DNA from: Pseudomonadota bacterium
Lineage (GTDB): Bacteria; Pseudomonadota; Alphaproteobacteria; Sphingomonadales; Sphingomonadaceae
Assembly: GCA_023423655.1 (NCBI GenBank)
Contig: JAFAFE010000006.1
Location: forward strand, 744,001 to 808,000
DNA: 64,000 nt
Direction: 5' to 3'
The notes beneath the pieces were generated by a model. That model was not told the origin of the DNA, searched no databases, and saw only the letters and a program-made list of their open reading frames with translations. This document shows, in pieces, positions 32,449 through 42,480 of this stretch (the stretch's first letter is position 1; each line of letters opens with the position of its first letter). The position numbers and the translations under genes are program-made.

Positions 32449-33675
32449 ATGTCCAAACCCCTTCAAAGTGACATCATCATTTCCGGCGGTGGCCTGATCG
32501 GTCAGGCTTTTGCCGTGGCGCTCGCGCATCATGGGCTGTCGAGCCGGGTGATCGACCCGATGGACCCTGCCGCACAAGTCGCCCCCGCCGCCGATGGCCG
32601 GGTTGCCTCGATTGCGAGCGGAAGCTGGAAGATGCTGGAGACCATCGGCATTACGCCGGGCATCGCGGAAGCCTGCCCCATCGAACAAATCTGGGTGTCG
32701 GACGGCCTTAAACCCGGCGAGCTGGATTTCCAGCCGCAAGAGGGCACCGGGCCCTTGGGCTATATGGTGCAGAACCGCCATATGCGGCTGGCGGTGCAGG
32801 ATGTGGTCGCGGCGCATCGCGACCTTATCCACCTCCATATGCCCGCCAAAGCGGTCGATATTGTCCGCGACGCGCACCGCGCGACCGTGACGCTCGATAC
32901 GGGCGAAATACTGACCGCGCCGCTCATGGTGGTGGCGGAAGGGCGCTTTTCGCCGACGCGCGAGGCCGAGCAATTCGGGTTGGCAAGCTGGGACTATCAC
33001 CATGTCGCTCTGGTCGGGCAGATCACCCATGAAACGCCGCACGATAATATTGCCTATGAAATTTTCTATCCCGACGGCCCGTTCGCGATCCTGCCGATGG
33101 AGGATTTGAATGGTAAGCATCGTTCAGCCTATGTGTTCACCGTGCCCAAGGCCAAGGCCGAAGCCTATAAAAAGCTGGGCGACCGCGGGTTTCTGGCAGA
33201 ATTAGACCGCCATATGGGCGGGATGCTCGGCGCCATAGAATTGGCCGCCCCGCGCATGAGCTATCCGCTGGGCTTCATCCACACAGCCACGGTGATCCGC
33301 GACCGGCTCGTCCTCATCGGCGATACTGCGCACGGGATGCACCCGATTGCGGGGCAAGGGTTAAACCTTGGCTATCGCGATGTCGCAGCCTTAACGCAGG
33401 TGCTGGTCGAAGGCGCGCGGCTCGGCCTTGACCTTGGCGATAATCAGTTGCTCGAAAAATATGAACGTTGGCGCAGCATGGACAGCGTGGTGACGATGGG
33501 CACCACCGACGCGCTGGTGCGGCTGTTTTCGGTCCCCGGCAAGACCATGTCGGCAGTGCGCCGCTTCGGCTTGGGCGCTGTGCAACGGTCGGGTCCGCTC
33601 AAGACATTCTTCATGGGCGAAGCGCGCGGCGAAGGCGGCGAATTGCCGAAATTATTGGCGGGCATGGAGGTTTAG
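32449..33675 (+). CDS. ubiH: UbiH/UbiF-family FAD-dependent ubiquinone-biosynthesis hydroxylase
   Basis: A 408-residue class A flavin monooxygenase. The dinucleotide fold is SDIIISGGGLIGQAFAVAL near residues 7-25. DGRVASIA is the conserved block of the UbiH/Coq6 group, and GDTAHGMHPIAGQGLNLGYRD near residues 286-306 binds the FAD ribityl chain. It hydroxylates the ring of a ubiquinone precursor at the membrane. It is divergent from ftsK across 200 bases in which I see nothing else. Which ring position it acts on cannot be told. Confidence 0.9.
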   Translation: MSKPLQSDIIISGGGLIGQAFAVALAHHGLSSRVIDPMDPAAQVAPAADGRVASIASGSWKMLETIGITPGIAEACPIEQIWVSDGLKPGELDFQPQEGTGPLGYMVQNRHMRLAVQDVVAAHRDLIHLHMPAKAVDIVRDAHRATVTLDTGEILTAPLMVVAEGRFSPTREAEQFGLASWDYHHVALVGQITHETPHDNIAYEIFYPDGPFAILPMEDLNGKHRSAYVFTVPKAKAEAYKKLGDRGFLAELDRHMGGMLGAIELAAPRMSYPLGFIHTATVIRDRLVLIGDTAHGMHPIAGQGLNLGYRDVAALTQVLVEGARLGLDLGDNQLLEKYERWRSMDSVVTMGTTDALVRLFSVPGKTMSAVRRFGLGAVQRSGPLKTFFMGEARGEGGELPKLLAGMEV

Positions 33676-33682
33676 AGCTCAG

Positions 33683-33855
33683 CTTCCTCCCCGGAGCTTG
33701 CTCGGGGAGGGGGACCATGCGAAGCATGGGGGAGGGGCGCGGCGCGAAGCGACGCCCCTTCTTAGCGGATAGCCTAGCGGCTCGCTACGCTCGCCACCCC
33801 TCCACCATTCGCCTATGGGCGAACGGTCCCCCTCCCCAAGGCAAGCTTGGGGAGG
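33683..33855. repeat. Composite palindromic repeat, family D copy 1
   Basis: CTTCCTCCCCGGAGCTTGCTCGGGGAGG opens the element as a hairpin. ACCCCTCCACCATTCGCCTA, GGGCGAACGGTCCCCCTCCCC and AAGGCAAGCTTGGGGAGG close it. A matching copy follows the next gene at 37341-37500. It fills most of the 306-base gap before the amidohydrolase; no gene is seen in it. Confidence 0.82.
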
Positions 33856-33981
33856 AACTAAAAACACCGCCATTTTGTCCAGACTCCCCCCTTGTAAGAT
33901 TGTTGCGCGCGCGGCACAGTCCGGGTTCCTCCCCTTAGGGATTCCGTTCGGGATCGCCCAAAATGATAAACAGGAACCAGG

Positions 33982-36900
33982 ATGTCTTTCACCCGTACCG
34001 CCTTCGCCGCGCTGCTCCTGACCAGCAGCAGCCTTGCCTTTGCCCAATCTGAAACCCAGCCGCCCGAAGGCCAAGCCGCAAGCCAGCATACACCGCCCGC
34101 AGCGCCTGCTACTGCTGCACCCGCAAAGCCTGTCGAAGAGGCCAAGTGGGACGTCAATAATCCGCGCGGGCTGACCACGCATAAAGTGCGGCTCGACACC
34201 GATGAAGGCACATGGATGAATGTCGATGTGTCGCCCGACGGCAGCCGCATCGCCTTCGATATGCTGGGCGACATTTATACGATGCCGATTGCGGGCGGCA
34301 CGCCGACGCGCATCGCCGAGGGCTTGGCCTATGAACAGCAACCGCGCTGGTCGCCCGATGGTCGGCAGATTGCATTCGTCACCGACCGTGGTGGTGGTGA
34401 TAATATCTGGCTGATGAATGCGGACGGCTCCAACAAGCGCGCGCTCACCAAGGAGGATTTCCGCCTGATGAACCAGCCTAGCTGGTCACCGGACGGCAAA
34501 TATATCGTTGCCAAAAAACATTTCACCACCGGCCGCTCGCTTGGCACGGGCGAGGTGTGGCTGTTCCATGTGGCGGGCGGCACCGGCGTTCCGCTGGTCA
34601 AGCGCCCCAATGAAACCCACCAGAAGGAATTGGGCGAACCCACTTTCACCCCCGATGGCAAGGGCGTTTATTTCACCCGCAACACCACGCCGGGACCGAT
34701 TTTCGAATATGCGCAAAACTCCAACGGCGCGCTGTTTGCGATTGAACGTTATGATCTCGACAGCGGAGAGACGGCGCGGGTGACGGCGGGGAATGGCGGT
34801 GCGGTGCGCCCCACCCCGTCGCCCGATGGCAAATATCTGGCGTTCGTCCGCCGCGAGCGCGCCAAGTCGAAACTTTATGTGCGCGATCTGGCATCAGGCA
34901 CCGAGCGCAAAATCTATGACTCGCTCGATCAGGATATGCAGGAAACCTGGGCCGTCACCGGCGTCTATCCCAATATGGATTGGACCCCCGACAGCCGCGA
35001 AGTCGTCGTTTGGGCAGGCGGCAAAATCCGGCGTGTGCCGGTGAATGGCGGCGCTGTCCGCGACATTCCCTTCCGCATCAACGACGACCGTGTGGTCGCC
35101 AATTCGGTCCATCCGCAAATCGAAGTCGCGCCCGCCAGCTTCCAGACCAAGATGGTCCGCTGGGCGCAAGTATCGCCCGATGGCCGCTCTGTCGTGTTTG
35201 AATCGCTCGGCAAACTCTACACCAAGCCCGCCAGTGGCGGCGCAGCCAAACGCCTCACCAATAATGGCGAGGATATTTTCGAGCTATTCCCCACTTGGTC
35301 GCGCGACGGCAAGCAGATTGCGTTCGTTGCATGGAATGATGCGCGCCTTGGCCGTGTGCAGACCGTTGCCGCAAGCGGGGGCAGCGCCAAAAACGCCACC
35401 AGCGAACCCGGCCATTATGCCAATCCGCGCTTCACCCCCGATGGCCGTAACATTATGTTTGAAGCTGGGTCAGGCGGCTATTTGACCGCTGACCGTTGGG
35501 GCCGTGACAGTGGCATCTATAGCGTAGCGGCGAGCGGCGGTGCGCCCAAGCTGGTCGTCAAAGGCGGCTCTTCCCCGCAATTTGGCGCCAATAGCGACCG
35601 TATTTTCTTCACCCAATCGGGTGGCGGCAAGCTGCAACTCGCGTCGAGCGATATGAGCGGACAGGCCAAGCGTGTCCACGCATCGGGCGATATGGCAACG
35701 CAATTCATTGTTGCGCCGGACGGCCAATCGGTCGCCTTCCGTCAAAATTATGACGCCTATCTGATGCCGCTCCTCCCCGGCACACAGGATGTGACCGCCG
35801 ATCCCAAAGGCGGCGCAATCTCGACGGTCAAATTGAGCCAGGGCGGCGGCGAGTTCATCCACTTTTCGAACAATGGCACCCGCATCCATTGGAGCATGGG
35901 GCCAACGCTCTACAGCGCAGACGCTCGCAACCTTTATGGCAGCAGCTATAAAGCGCCCACAACGGGCATTGACCTCAGCCGCACTGTCGCCGCGTCCAAA
36001 CCGTCGGGCAGCGTCGCGCTTACGGGTGCGCGTATCGTGACGATGGCGGGCGCGGATGGCGGCATCATCGACGATGGCGTGATTCTTGTGCGCGGAGATC
36101 GCATCGTCGCGGTCGGAGCGCGCGGCTCGGTCAGCATCCCCGCCGGCACGCCGAGCGTGGACCTCGCTGGCAAGACCATCACCCCCGGTTTCATCGACGC
36201 CCACGCCCACGGCCCTTATGGCGAAGATGGCCTGGTGCCGCAGCAAAACTGGTCGAACATGGTCAATCTCGCGCTCGGCACGACGACCATCCATGATCCG
36301 TCTTCGAGCGCGATCAACGTCTATGCCGCGTCCGAAATGCAGCGTGCGGGCCTCATCCTCGCGCCGCGCATCTATTCGACCGGCGAGGTGATTTATGGCG
36401 CGAAAGCCGCTGGCGTGTTCGCCGACATCGGCAAATATGACGACGCGCTCGCCCATGTCCGCCGCTTGAAAGCACAAGGCGCGTGGAGCGTTAAAAATTA
36501 CAACCAGCCGCGCCGCGAACAGCGCCAGATGGTCGTTGCCGCAGCCCAAGCCGAAAATATGCTCGTCGTCCCCGAAGGCGGATCGCTGTTCAACATGGAC
36601 ATGAGCCTCATCCAGGACGGCAATGCGACGGTCGAACATAATGTGCCGGGCAGCACCTTCTATGGCGACGTCATCCAGATGTGGTCTCAGACCAAGACCA
36701 ACTACACACCGACCTTAGTGGTCGCTTATGGCGGCCCCGGTGCCGACCCTTATTGGCGTTCGCATACGAATGTGTGGGAGCAACCCTTGTTGAAAGCGCA
36801 TATCCCGCCCGGCACCTTGGCCGCCGCCAATACCCGCCGCGAAATTGCACCGGAGGAAGATTATGCCGACACTTGGGCGGCCCGCGAAGCACGCAAGCTC

Positions 36901-37308
36901 GCCGACAAGGGCATCGCCGTCAATATCGGTGCGCATGGCCAGCAAGACGGCATCGGCGCGCATTGGGAGATTTGGAGCTTTGTGAAGGGCGGCTGGACGC
37001 CTTTGCAGGCATTGGAAGCCGCGACCATCAACCCGGCGCGCACCTTGGGCCTATCCAAAGACCTTGGCTCGCTCGAAGCCGGGAAACTGGCCGACCTCGT
37101 CGTGATGGACGCCAATCCGTTCGACAATATCCGCAACACGGAGAAAGTCTCCAAGGTCATGCTCGGCGGGCGTTTATATGATGCAACAACGCTCAACGAG
37201 GAAACCACCGGCTCCCGCAAACGCCAAGCCTATTGGTGGGAAGGCAATGGTAATCCCAACGCGGGCACAACCGAACGCGCCGAAGCGCATAGCCATAGTC
37301 ATGAGTGA
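33982..37308 (+). CDS. Secreted beta-propeller/amidohydrolase fusion protein
   Basis: An 1108-residue exported protein with signal peptide MSFTRTAFAALLLTSSSLAF. Residues 60-660 hold PD40/TolB-type propeller repeats (for example QPRWSPDGRQIAFVTDRGG, QPSWSPDGKYIVAKK, PTPSPDGKYLAFVRR). Residues 680-1080 are an imidazolonepropionase-like amidohydrolase: the metal site starts with TPGFIDAHAHGPY and ends in the conserved LGSLEAGKLADLVVMDANPF. A histidine-rich tail (EAHSHSHE) ends the protein. It is probably periplasmic and cleaves a peptide- or amide-like substrate. It stands alone between two family D repeats. Confidence 0.92.
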   Translation: MSFTRTAFAALLLTSSSLAFAQSETQPPEGQAASQHTPPAAPATAAPAKPVEEAKWDVNNPRGLTTHKVRLDTDEGTWMNVDVSPDGSRIAFDMLGDIYTMPIAGGTPTRIAEGLAYEQQPRWSPDGRQIAFVTDRGGGDNIWLMNADGSNKRALTKEDFRLMNQPSWSPDGKYIVAKKHFTTGRSLGTGEVWLFHVAGGTGVPLVKRPNETHQKELGEPTFTPDGKGVYFTRNTTPGPIFEYAQNSNGALFAIERYDLDSGETARVTAGNGGAVRPTPSPDGKYLAFVRRERAKSKLYVRDLASGTERKIYDSLDQDMQETWAVTGVYPNMDWTPDSREVVVWAGGKIRRVPVNGGAVRDIPFRINDDRVVANSVHPQIEVAPASFQTKMVRWAQVSPDGRSVVFESLGKLYTKPASGGAAKRLTNNGEDIFELFPTWSRDGKQIAFVAWNDARLGRVQTVAASGGSAKNATSEPGHYANPRFTPDGRNIMFEAGSGGYLTADRWGRDSGIYSVAASGGAPKLVVKGGSSPQFGANSDRIFFTQSGGGKLQLASSDMSGQAKRVHASGDMATQFIVAPDGQSVAFRQNYDAYLMPLLPGTQDVTADPKGGAISTVKLSQGGGEFIHFSNNGTRIHWSMGPTLYSADARNLYGSSYKAPTTGIDLSRTVAASKPSGSVALTGARIVTMAGADGGIIDDGVILVRGDRIVAVGARGSVSIPAGTPSVDLAGKTITPGFIDAHAHGPYGEDGLVPQQNWSNMVNLALGTTTIHDPSSSAINVYAASEMQRAGLILAPRIYSTGEVIYGAKAAGVFADIGKYDDALAHVRRLKAQGAWSVKNYNQPRREQRQMVVAAAQAENMLVVPEGGSLFNMDMSLIQDGNATVEHNVPGSTFYGDVIQMWSQTKTNYTPTLVVAYGGPGADPYWRSHTNVWEQPLLKAHIPPGTLAAANTRREIAPEEDYADTWAAREARKLADKGIAVNIGAHGQQDGIGAHWEIWSFVKGGWTPLQALEAATINPARTLGLSKDLGSLEAGKLADLVVMDANPFDNIRNTEKVSKVMLGGRLYDATTLNEETTGSRKRQAYWWEGNGNPNAGTTERAEAHSHSHE

Positions 37309-37340
37309 GTGAATGGGAGGAGAGGGTGTGACGCCACTTC

Positions 37341-37500
37341 ATCCTCCCCAAGCTTGTCTTGGGGAGGTGGCGCGCGCATAGCGCGTGACGGAGGGGTTAT
37401 GCGCGCCAGCGGTGCGCGCGATTGCGAACGCAATCGCATTACCCCTCCACCATTCGCCTAACGGCGAACGGTCCCCCTCCCCGAGCAAGCTCGGGGAGGA
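37341..37500. repeat. Composite palindromic repeat, family D copy 2
   Basis: ATCCTCCCCAAGCTTGTCTT with GGGGAGG forms the left hairpin. ACCCCTCCACCATTCGCCTA, CGGCGAACGGTCCCCCTCCCC and a CGAGCAAGCTCGGGGAGGA hairpin form the right end. It shares both end modules with the copy at 33683-33855, so the amidohydrolase gene is bracketed by the pair. A short T-run follows. Confidence 0.82.
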
Positions 37501-37525
37501 TTTTCATGCCCTTCTCCACGGCACC

Positions 37526-38179
37526 CTACTGCAACGTCACTGTATCATCATCAGCATCGCGCCGACCGAAAAATTGCATGAGTTGCATGATGAGTTCTGC
37601 CCGCGCATTGATGCCGGTGGCTTCCAGCATCGCCTGTTTGGCGGCGGCGTCGAACGGGGCGACCTGCGCTATGCCGTTGACCAATGCGGTGTCGTCGAGG
37701 TGCGAAACCGCATTCCAATCGACCATATAGCCTTGCCGGTCGGCGAAGCGGCGCGCTTCCTGTTCCAAGGCAGCGCGTTCGACGCTCGCGAGATATTCGT
37801 CGTCGCGGGGACCTTCGATTTCGGCTTCGATCTGGCGGAACGGGGTTGATACGTCGAGTTCGCGCAGAACGCGGAACCGCGTCAGCCCTTCAAGCAAAAT
37901 ATTATAGCGCCCGTCGTCCAACGCTTCGACATCGGTGATGCGCCCGACGCAGCCCGTGTCGAACAGAGCGGGCGCATCGCTTTCGTCCAGACTGCTCACT
38001 AGGCTGCGCGGCTGGATCATGCCGATGCGGCGGTCGCCCGCAAGGCTGGCACTCACCATCGCACGGTAGCGCGGCTCGAATATGTGGAGCGGCAACTGCA
38101 TCCCCGGAAACAGCACCGCGCCCGCGAGTGGAAACACCGCAAGGCGCTGGCGTGTTGCCGGGCGGTCCAGCTCGGCCAT
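37526..38179 (-). CDS. LON substrate-binding-domain protein
   Basis: A 217-residue protein made of the Lon N-terminal domain only, with no ATPase or protease part. LAVFPLAGAVLFPGMQLPLH near residues 13-32 and FEPRYRAMV are the domain signature. Such short proteins are common beside thioredoxin-like co-chaperones in alphaproteobacteria; their role is unknown but may be in protein quality control. Its ATG shares one base with the thioredoxin stop (TGATG), so the two are translationally coupled. Confidence 0.92.
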   Translation of the reverse strand: MAELDRPATRQRLAVFPLAGAVLFPGMQLPLHIFEPRYRAMVSASLAGDRRIGMIQPRSLVSSLDESDAPALFDTGCVGRITDVEALDDGRYNILLEGLTRFRVLRELDVSTPFRQIEAEIEGPRDDEYLASVERAALEQEARRFADRQGYMVDWNAVSHLDDTALVNGIAQVAPFDAAAKQAMLEATGINARAELIMQLMQFFGRRDADDDTVTLQ

Positions 38180-39102
38180 CAGCCGAAAAGAAGCGCCGAC
38201 AGGCGGCGGCGCTGCGTCGCAACCCACGGGTCTTCGAGGCCCACCACTTCGAACAGCGACAGGAGTTTCGCGCGCGCCGCGCCCTCATTCCATTCGCGGT
38301 CCGCCGCTATGCTGGCCAACAGCGCATCCGCCGCCTTGTCACGCTCGCCCGCCGCAAAAGCGGTCGTCGCATAATCAAGCTTGGCTTGGTGATCGTCCGG
38401 ATTGGCCGCAAGCGTCGCTTCGGCCTCGGCCAGCGCGCCGCTCAATTCCTCGCTCTTGGGCGCATCCTTGGCGAGCGCAATCGCCGAACGCGCGCGGTCG
38501 AACGCGGCATCCTTGGTCAAGTCTTCGGGGAGCGCGGCAAGGATTTGCTCGGCGGCCTCCGTATCGCCCGATGCCGCGAGTGCACGCACTAATCCGGCTT
38601 GCGCGTCGGCGCTCTCGGGGGCCATCTCTATAATTTGCGAAAAAATTGAAATGGCGCGTTCATTATCGCCCGCCGCCAGCACTTCGTCGCCCATCGCAAG
38701 CAAGGGCGCGATGTCGGCGGCCTGCGCCTGCGCTTCGCCTTCGACCGGCAATTGCCGCAAAATCTGGTCGAGCAATTGGCCAAGCTGGCTTTCGGTGCGC
38801 GCATTGGTGAGGTCGGCGACCGGCTGGCCTTTGAAAATCGCATAAACAGTTGGGATCGAGCGCACCTGGAACTGGCTTGCGATAAAGCCGTTCTCATCGA
38901 CGTTAATCTTGACCAGCTTGACGCCCTTATGGGCATAATCCGCCGTGACCTTTTCGATGACCGGCATCAAGGCCTTGCACGGCCCGCACCATTCGGCCCA
39001 GAAATCCAGCACGACCAAATTGGTCATTGACGGTTCGACAACATCCTTGCGAAATTGTTCAACCGCTTTCTGTTCGTCGGGGGTAAGGCCCAAAGTCGCC
39101 AC
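38179..39102 (-). CDS. Thioredoxin-TPR protein (CnoX/YbbN-like)
   Basis: A 307-residue cytoplasmic protein. Residues 10-115 are a thioredoxin domain with the redox motif WAEWCGPCKALMPVIEK and the cis-proline in RSIPTVYAI. Residues 130-300 are helical TPR-like repeats. This is the architecture of CnoX, a chaperone-redoxin that passes clients to GroEL or DnaK. GTG 39102 has AAGGA eight bases upstream and matches homologues starting at xATLGL; ATG 39129 would add nine residues. It is followed by the LON-domain gene with a one-base overlap. Confidence 0.9.
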   Translation of the reverse strand: MATLGLTPDEQKAVEQFRKDVVEPSMTNLVVLDFWAEWCGPCKALMPVIEKVTADYAHKGVKLVKINVDENGFIASQFQVRSIPTVYAIFKGQPVADLTNARTESQLGQLLDQILRQLPVEGEAQAQAADIAPLLAMGDEVLAAGDNERAISIFSQIIEMAPESADAQAGLVRALAASGDTEAAEQILAALPEDLTKDAAFDRARSAIALAKDAPKSEELSGALAEAEATLAANPDDHQAKLDYATTAFAAGERDKAADALLASIAADREWNEGAARAKLLSLFEVVGLEDPWVATQRRRLSALLFG

Positions 39103-39404
39103 CGGGACGTTCCTTTCTTCTTCATGCACGCTCTATATAAGGCCCGTAGCACCGGAACATTGCAGGCAACCGCGCATCCGCCGCCACCATATATGTTCCC
39201 GCGCGCGGGTGATGGCCTCTTATGTGGGGCAAAAGCGGGCAATGCCAACCCCCTCAATCGGCGCGCGGGCGATTATCCACGACATTTCGCAAAAATTAAG
39301 CGCGATAAATGCAAATGGGGCTTGCCCAACCCGAGAATCATTGCTAGTCGCGCGCCCTCACCCACCGAGAAGCGCACCGCGCTCCTACCGGTTAAGGCGC
39401 CAGA

Positions 39405-39476
39405 GCGGGCGTAGCTCAGGGGTAGAGCACAACCTTGCCAAGGTTGGGGTCGAGGGTTCGAATCCCTTCGCCCGCT
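39405..39476 (+). tRNA. tRNA-Gly (anticodon GCC)
   Basis: The acceptor arms GCGGGCG and CGCCCGC pair perfectly. The D-arm is GCTCAGGGGTAGAGC, the anticodon arm CAACCTTGCCAAGGTTG has GCC at its centre, and the T-arm is GAGGGTTCGAATCCCTT. The discriminator is T and CCA is encoded just after (39477-39479). It stands between the thioredoxin gene and the PEP-carboxylase-like gene. The 300-base stretch upstream has no other gene I can support. Confidence 0.97.
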
Positions 39477-39659
39477 CCAGATTTTTTCGATAGCGTTGGA
39501 TTTTTCCCTTAGGGGAACTGCGAGATTTTGGCGTGCGGGTTTTTTGTGTCGTTTCCTCTCAGGTGCGAGATTTGATTCACGGCAAAGCTGGTATTCCGGC
39601 AATATTTTCTTACGCGGAAACCGGTTGCCTTTTTTCGCTTCTTCCAGCACGATTGCATT

Positions 39660-42443
39660 ATGAGCAATCGTCTTCGGGAGCGGCTGGTTGAGCTGCATCA
39701 GCGCACGGTGGAAACGCCGCTTTTTAACCCGGTGTTCCAGTTATCGCTGGAATTATCGCGCGATGTGGAAAGCGGGGCTTTGTCGCTTGACGCGATTCAG
39801 GGTATGGTTGCGGAATTGGGGTGCGAGGCATTGCAGGCACGCGCGTTGAGGCTGCACCATTTGCTCGCGCCTACCGCCATTGCCGACAATGAGGCGGCCT
39901 TTACGCGCCTTGTGGCAAGGCATAGGAAAGACACGGAAACTGACAGTTTTGATGGATTTTCCGCGCGATGGTCCCAGCCTTTGCAACATATTGTGTTTAC
40001 CGCCCACCCAACCTTCCTACTCACCCCCGACGAGGCCGATGCGGTTGCCGAGCGCGCGGGTGCAGGGCGGATTGATGCGGATATGTGCGTGGCGTATCCG
40101 CAGCGTAAACCGATCACATTGGCCTATGAGCATCGCGACGTTTTAACCGCATTGGCACATGCGCAGGATGCGCGCGATATGCTGGTCGGCGCCATTCTTG
40201 ATGCCGCGCGGGTGCGCTTCCCCGACCAATGGCGCGAGTTGCTTCCGGTCCCTTACCGTTTTGCGACCTGGGTGGGCTATGACATGGACGGGCGCACCGA
40301 TATTAGCTGGCCGACCAGCCTGCGCCACCGGCTCATCGAAAAGGCCGAACGCTTGCGCCGCTATGCTGCTGCGCTGGAGGGCCTAACGCCCGCACAACAG
40401 ATGTGCGACACGCTCGCCGCCAGCGCCACCTATTGTGAAACGCTGATCCCGCTATTCACCGACCGGCTCGATGAGGCCGATGCGCTTACCCAAGCCGCCA
40501 ATCATCTGACCGCCGACCATCCGGCGCGGCTCACCAGCCTCAAGCCCGTGATTGCAGAATTGCGCGCGCTCGCCGCCGATGCGACCGATGCCGATGCCAA
40601 AACCTTGCTCACCGCCGCCGCCGCGATGGAAGCGGATGGGCTGGGCATGGGCTGGATCCATTTCCGCGTGAACAGCGCCCAGCTTTTGAACGCAATCCGC
40701 ATCCGCATCGACCCCGACAACCAGCTTGATATGAGCTGCGGCGCTGCGCTGATGCGGCTGCGCGATTTACTGGCGGGCGCCCAGCCGCTGCGTAGCAATA
40801 TCGCCGCGCTCGCGGTCGAAAGCACCACGGCAGTCCGGCAATTCCTCGCCATGGCGCAAATCCTGCGCCATATTGATGCCGACGCGCCGATCCGGATGCT
40901 GATTGCCGAATGTGAAACCCCGCATACGGTGCTGGCCGCGCTCTATTTTTCAAAGCTGTTCGGCATTGACGACCGCGTCGATATTTCGCCGTTGTTCGAA
41001 ACCGAAAGCGCGATGGAGCATGGCGGGCGTTTTATCGACGCGCTGCTGCGGGAGCCGGATTATCGCGATTATGTGCAGCGGCGCGGACGCATTGCGATCC
41101 AGACCGGCTTTTCCGATGCGGGGCGTTTTGTCGGGCAGATACCGGCGGCACTCGGCATTGAAAGGCTGCACAGCCGCTTGGCGGAGCTGATGGTCGCGCA
41201 TGAACTGACCGGCATTGCCGCGCTGATATTCAACACGCATGGCGAATCGATGGGTCGCGGCGCGCACCCCAAGGATATGGAAAACCGCCTCACTTACCCG
41301 ATGAGCGTGTGGGCGCGCGGCAAATTTGCGGACGCAGGGATAAGGCTGGAACCAGAGGTCAGCTTTCAAGGGGGTGACGGGTTTCTACCGTTCCGCACCA
41401 AGGCGCTCGCGCTCGCAACGCTCACCCGCATTGCCGAGGTGGAGGCGCAAAATTGGGGGCCGGTCAGCGATCCATTTTACGAGCGCACCGACCTGTCGCT
41501 CGATTATTACCGGCAAATCCGCCACGTCCAGCGCGACCATCTGGTTTCAAAAAGCTACGCGCGCGCGATCACCGCCTTCGGGCTGGGGCTGTTGGTGGAG
41601 ACCGGCTCCCGCAAGTCGCGGCGACAATCGGACCTCGCCGCTGATCGCGAAATTAGCCTCCGCCAAATTCGCGCGATTCCCCATAATGCGGTACTGCAAC
41701 AGCTTGGCTATCCGGTCAATGTGATTGCGGGCGCAGGCACGGCGGCGGCCAATGAGCTGGACGCGATTGTCGATCTGATCGGGGCAAGTCCGCGCGCGCA
41801 GCAGGTCATCGCGATGGCGCAAAGCGCCAATGTCCCCGCCAGCATCAAGACGGTCGCGGCCTATGGCGAATTGTTCAACAGCGCCTTTTGGGCGACGCGG
41901 CCCTATCGTGGCAATGAAGAGCGGATCGCCGATGCCTGCCTTGCTTTGTCGGAACATCTGGTGGCCGATGACCGGCTTGGCGCGTTTAGAAGACTCGCTA
42001 GCCGGTTGCGGATTGACGGGCTGAAATTGCATCGCCTGCTCGACCGTTTGCCCGCCTTTGAAGCCGGTCCCGACCGCGAGGAGCGGCGGCGTTCACTCGG
42101 CATATTGCACGCATTGCGGCTCGCCTTGATGCAGCATATGTTTCTGCTCGCGGTCCGCGTGCCGCCTTTTTCGCGCGCTAATGATATTAGCCGCAGCGAT
42201 GTGCTGGATATGATCCTGTCGCTGCGCGTCGATGATGCGCTCGCCCAATTGCGCCGCGCTTTCCCCAATAGCGGGCCGCGTGTTGCCGACTTCCACCTGG
42301 ACGAGCCGAGCGATTATCCCGAAGGTGAGGCGCAAACCTATGCCGACATCCACCAACGCTATATCAACCCGATTGACCGGAGTTACCGGTTGATCTTGGA
42401 AATCGGTGTGAGCATCGCGAACCATTTTGGCGCGCATGGGTGA
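39660..42443 (+). CDS. Phosphoenolpyruvate carboxylase-like protein with altered active site
   Basis: A 927-residue protein clearly of the PEP carboxylase fold: FTAHPT (H116), GYDMDGR in place of GGDRDGN, and ISPLFET. The hallmark catalytic motifs have changed. The region that normally reads GYSDSAKDAG reads GFSDAGRFVG near residue 485, so the lysine is gone. FHGRGGSxGRGG reads FNTHGESMGRGAHP near residue 528, so the first arginine is a histidine. The RVTEQGE motif reads SFQGGDGF. It is a separate branch of the family and may not carboxylate PEP. There is no operon partner. A short repeat follows it. Confidence 0.85.
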   Translation: MSNRLRERLVELHQRTVETPLFNPVFQLSLELSRDVESGALSLDAIQGMVAELGCEALQARALRLHHLLAPTAIADNEAAFTRLVARHRKDTETDSFDGFSARWSQPLQHIVFTAHPTFLLTPDEADAVAERAGAGRIDADMCVAYPQRKPITLAYEHRDVLTALAHAQDARDMLVGAILDAARVRFPDQWRELLPVPYRFATWVGYDMDGRTDISWPTSLRHRLIEKAERLRRYAAALEGLTPAQQMCDTLAASATYCETLIPLFTDRLDEADALTQAANHLTADHPARLTSLKPVIAELRALAADATDADAKTLLTAAAAMEADGLGMGWIHFRVNSAQLLNAIRIRIDPDNQLDMSCGAALMRLRDLLAGAQPLRSNIAALAVESTTAVRQFLAMAQILRHIDADAPIRMLIAECETPHTVLAALYFSKLFGIDDRVDISPLFETESAMEHGGRFIDALLREPDYRDYVQRRGRIAIQTGFSDAGRFVGQIPAALGIERLHSRLAELMVAHELTGIAALIFNTHGESMGRGAHPKDMENRLTYPMSVWARGKFADAGIRLEPEVSFQGGDGFLPFRTKALALATLTRIAEVEAQNWGPVSDPFYERTDLSLDYYRQIRHVQRDHLVSKSYARAITAFGLGLLVETGSRKSRRQSDLAADREISLRQIRAIPHNAVLQQLGYPVNVIAGAGTAAANELDAIVDLIGASPRAQQVIAMAQSANVPASIKTVAAYGELFNSAFWATRPYRGNEERIADACLALSEHLVADDRLGAFRRLASRLRIDGLKLHRLLDRLPAFEAGPDREERRRSLGILHALRLALMQHMFLLAVRVPPFSRANDISRSDVLDMILSLRVDDALAQLRRAFPNSGPRVADFHLDEPSDYPEGEAQTYADIHQRYINPIDRSYRLILEIGVSIANHFGAHG

Positions 42444-42480
42444 ATGGTTTTAACCAAAGTCGTTTATACTCACTCCACTA

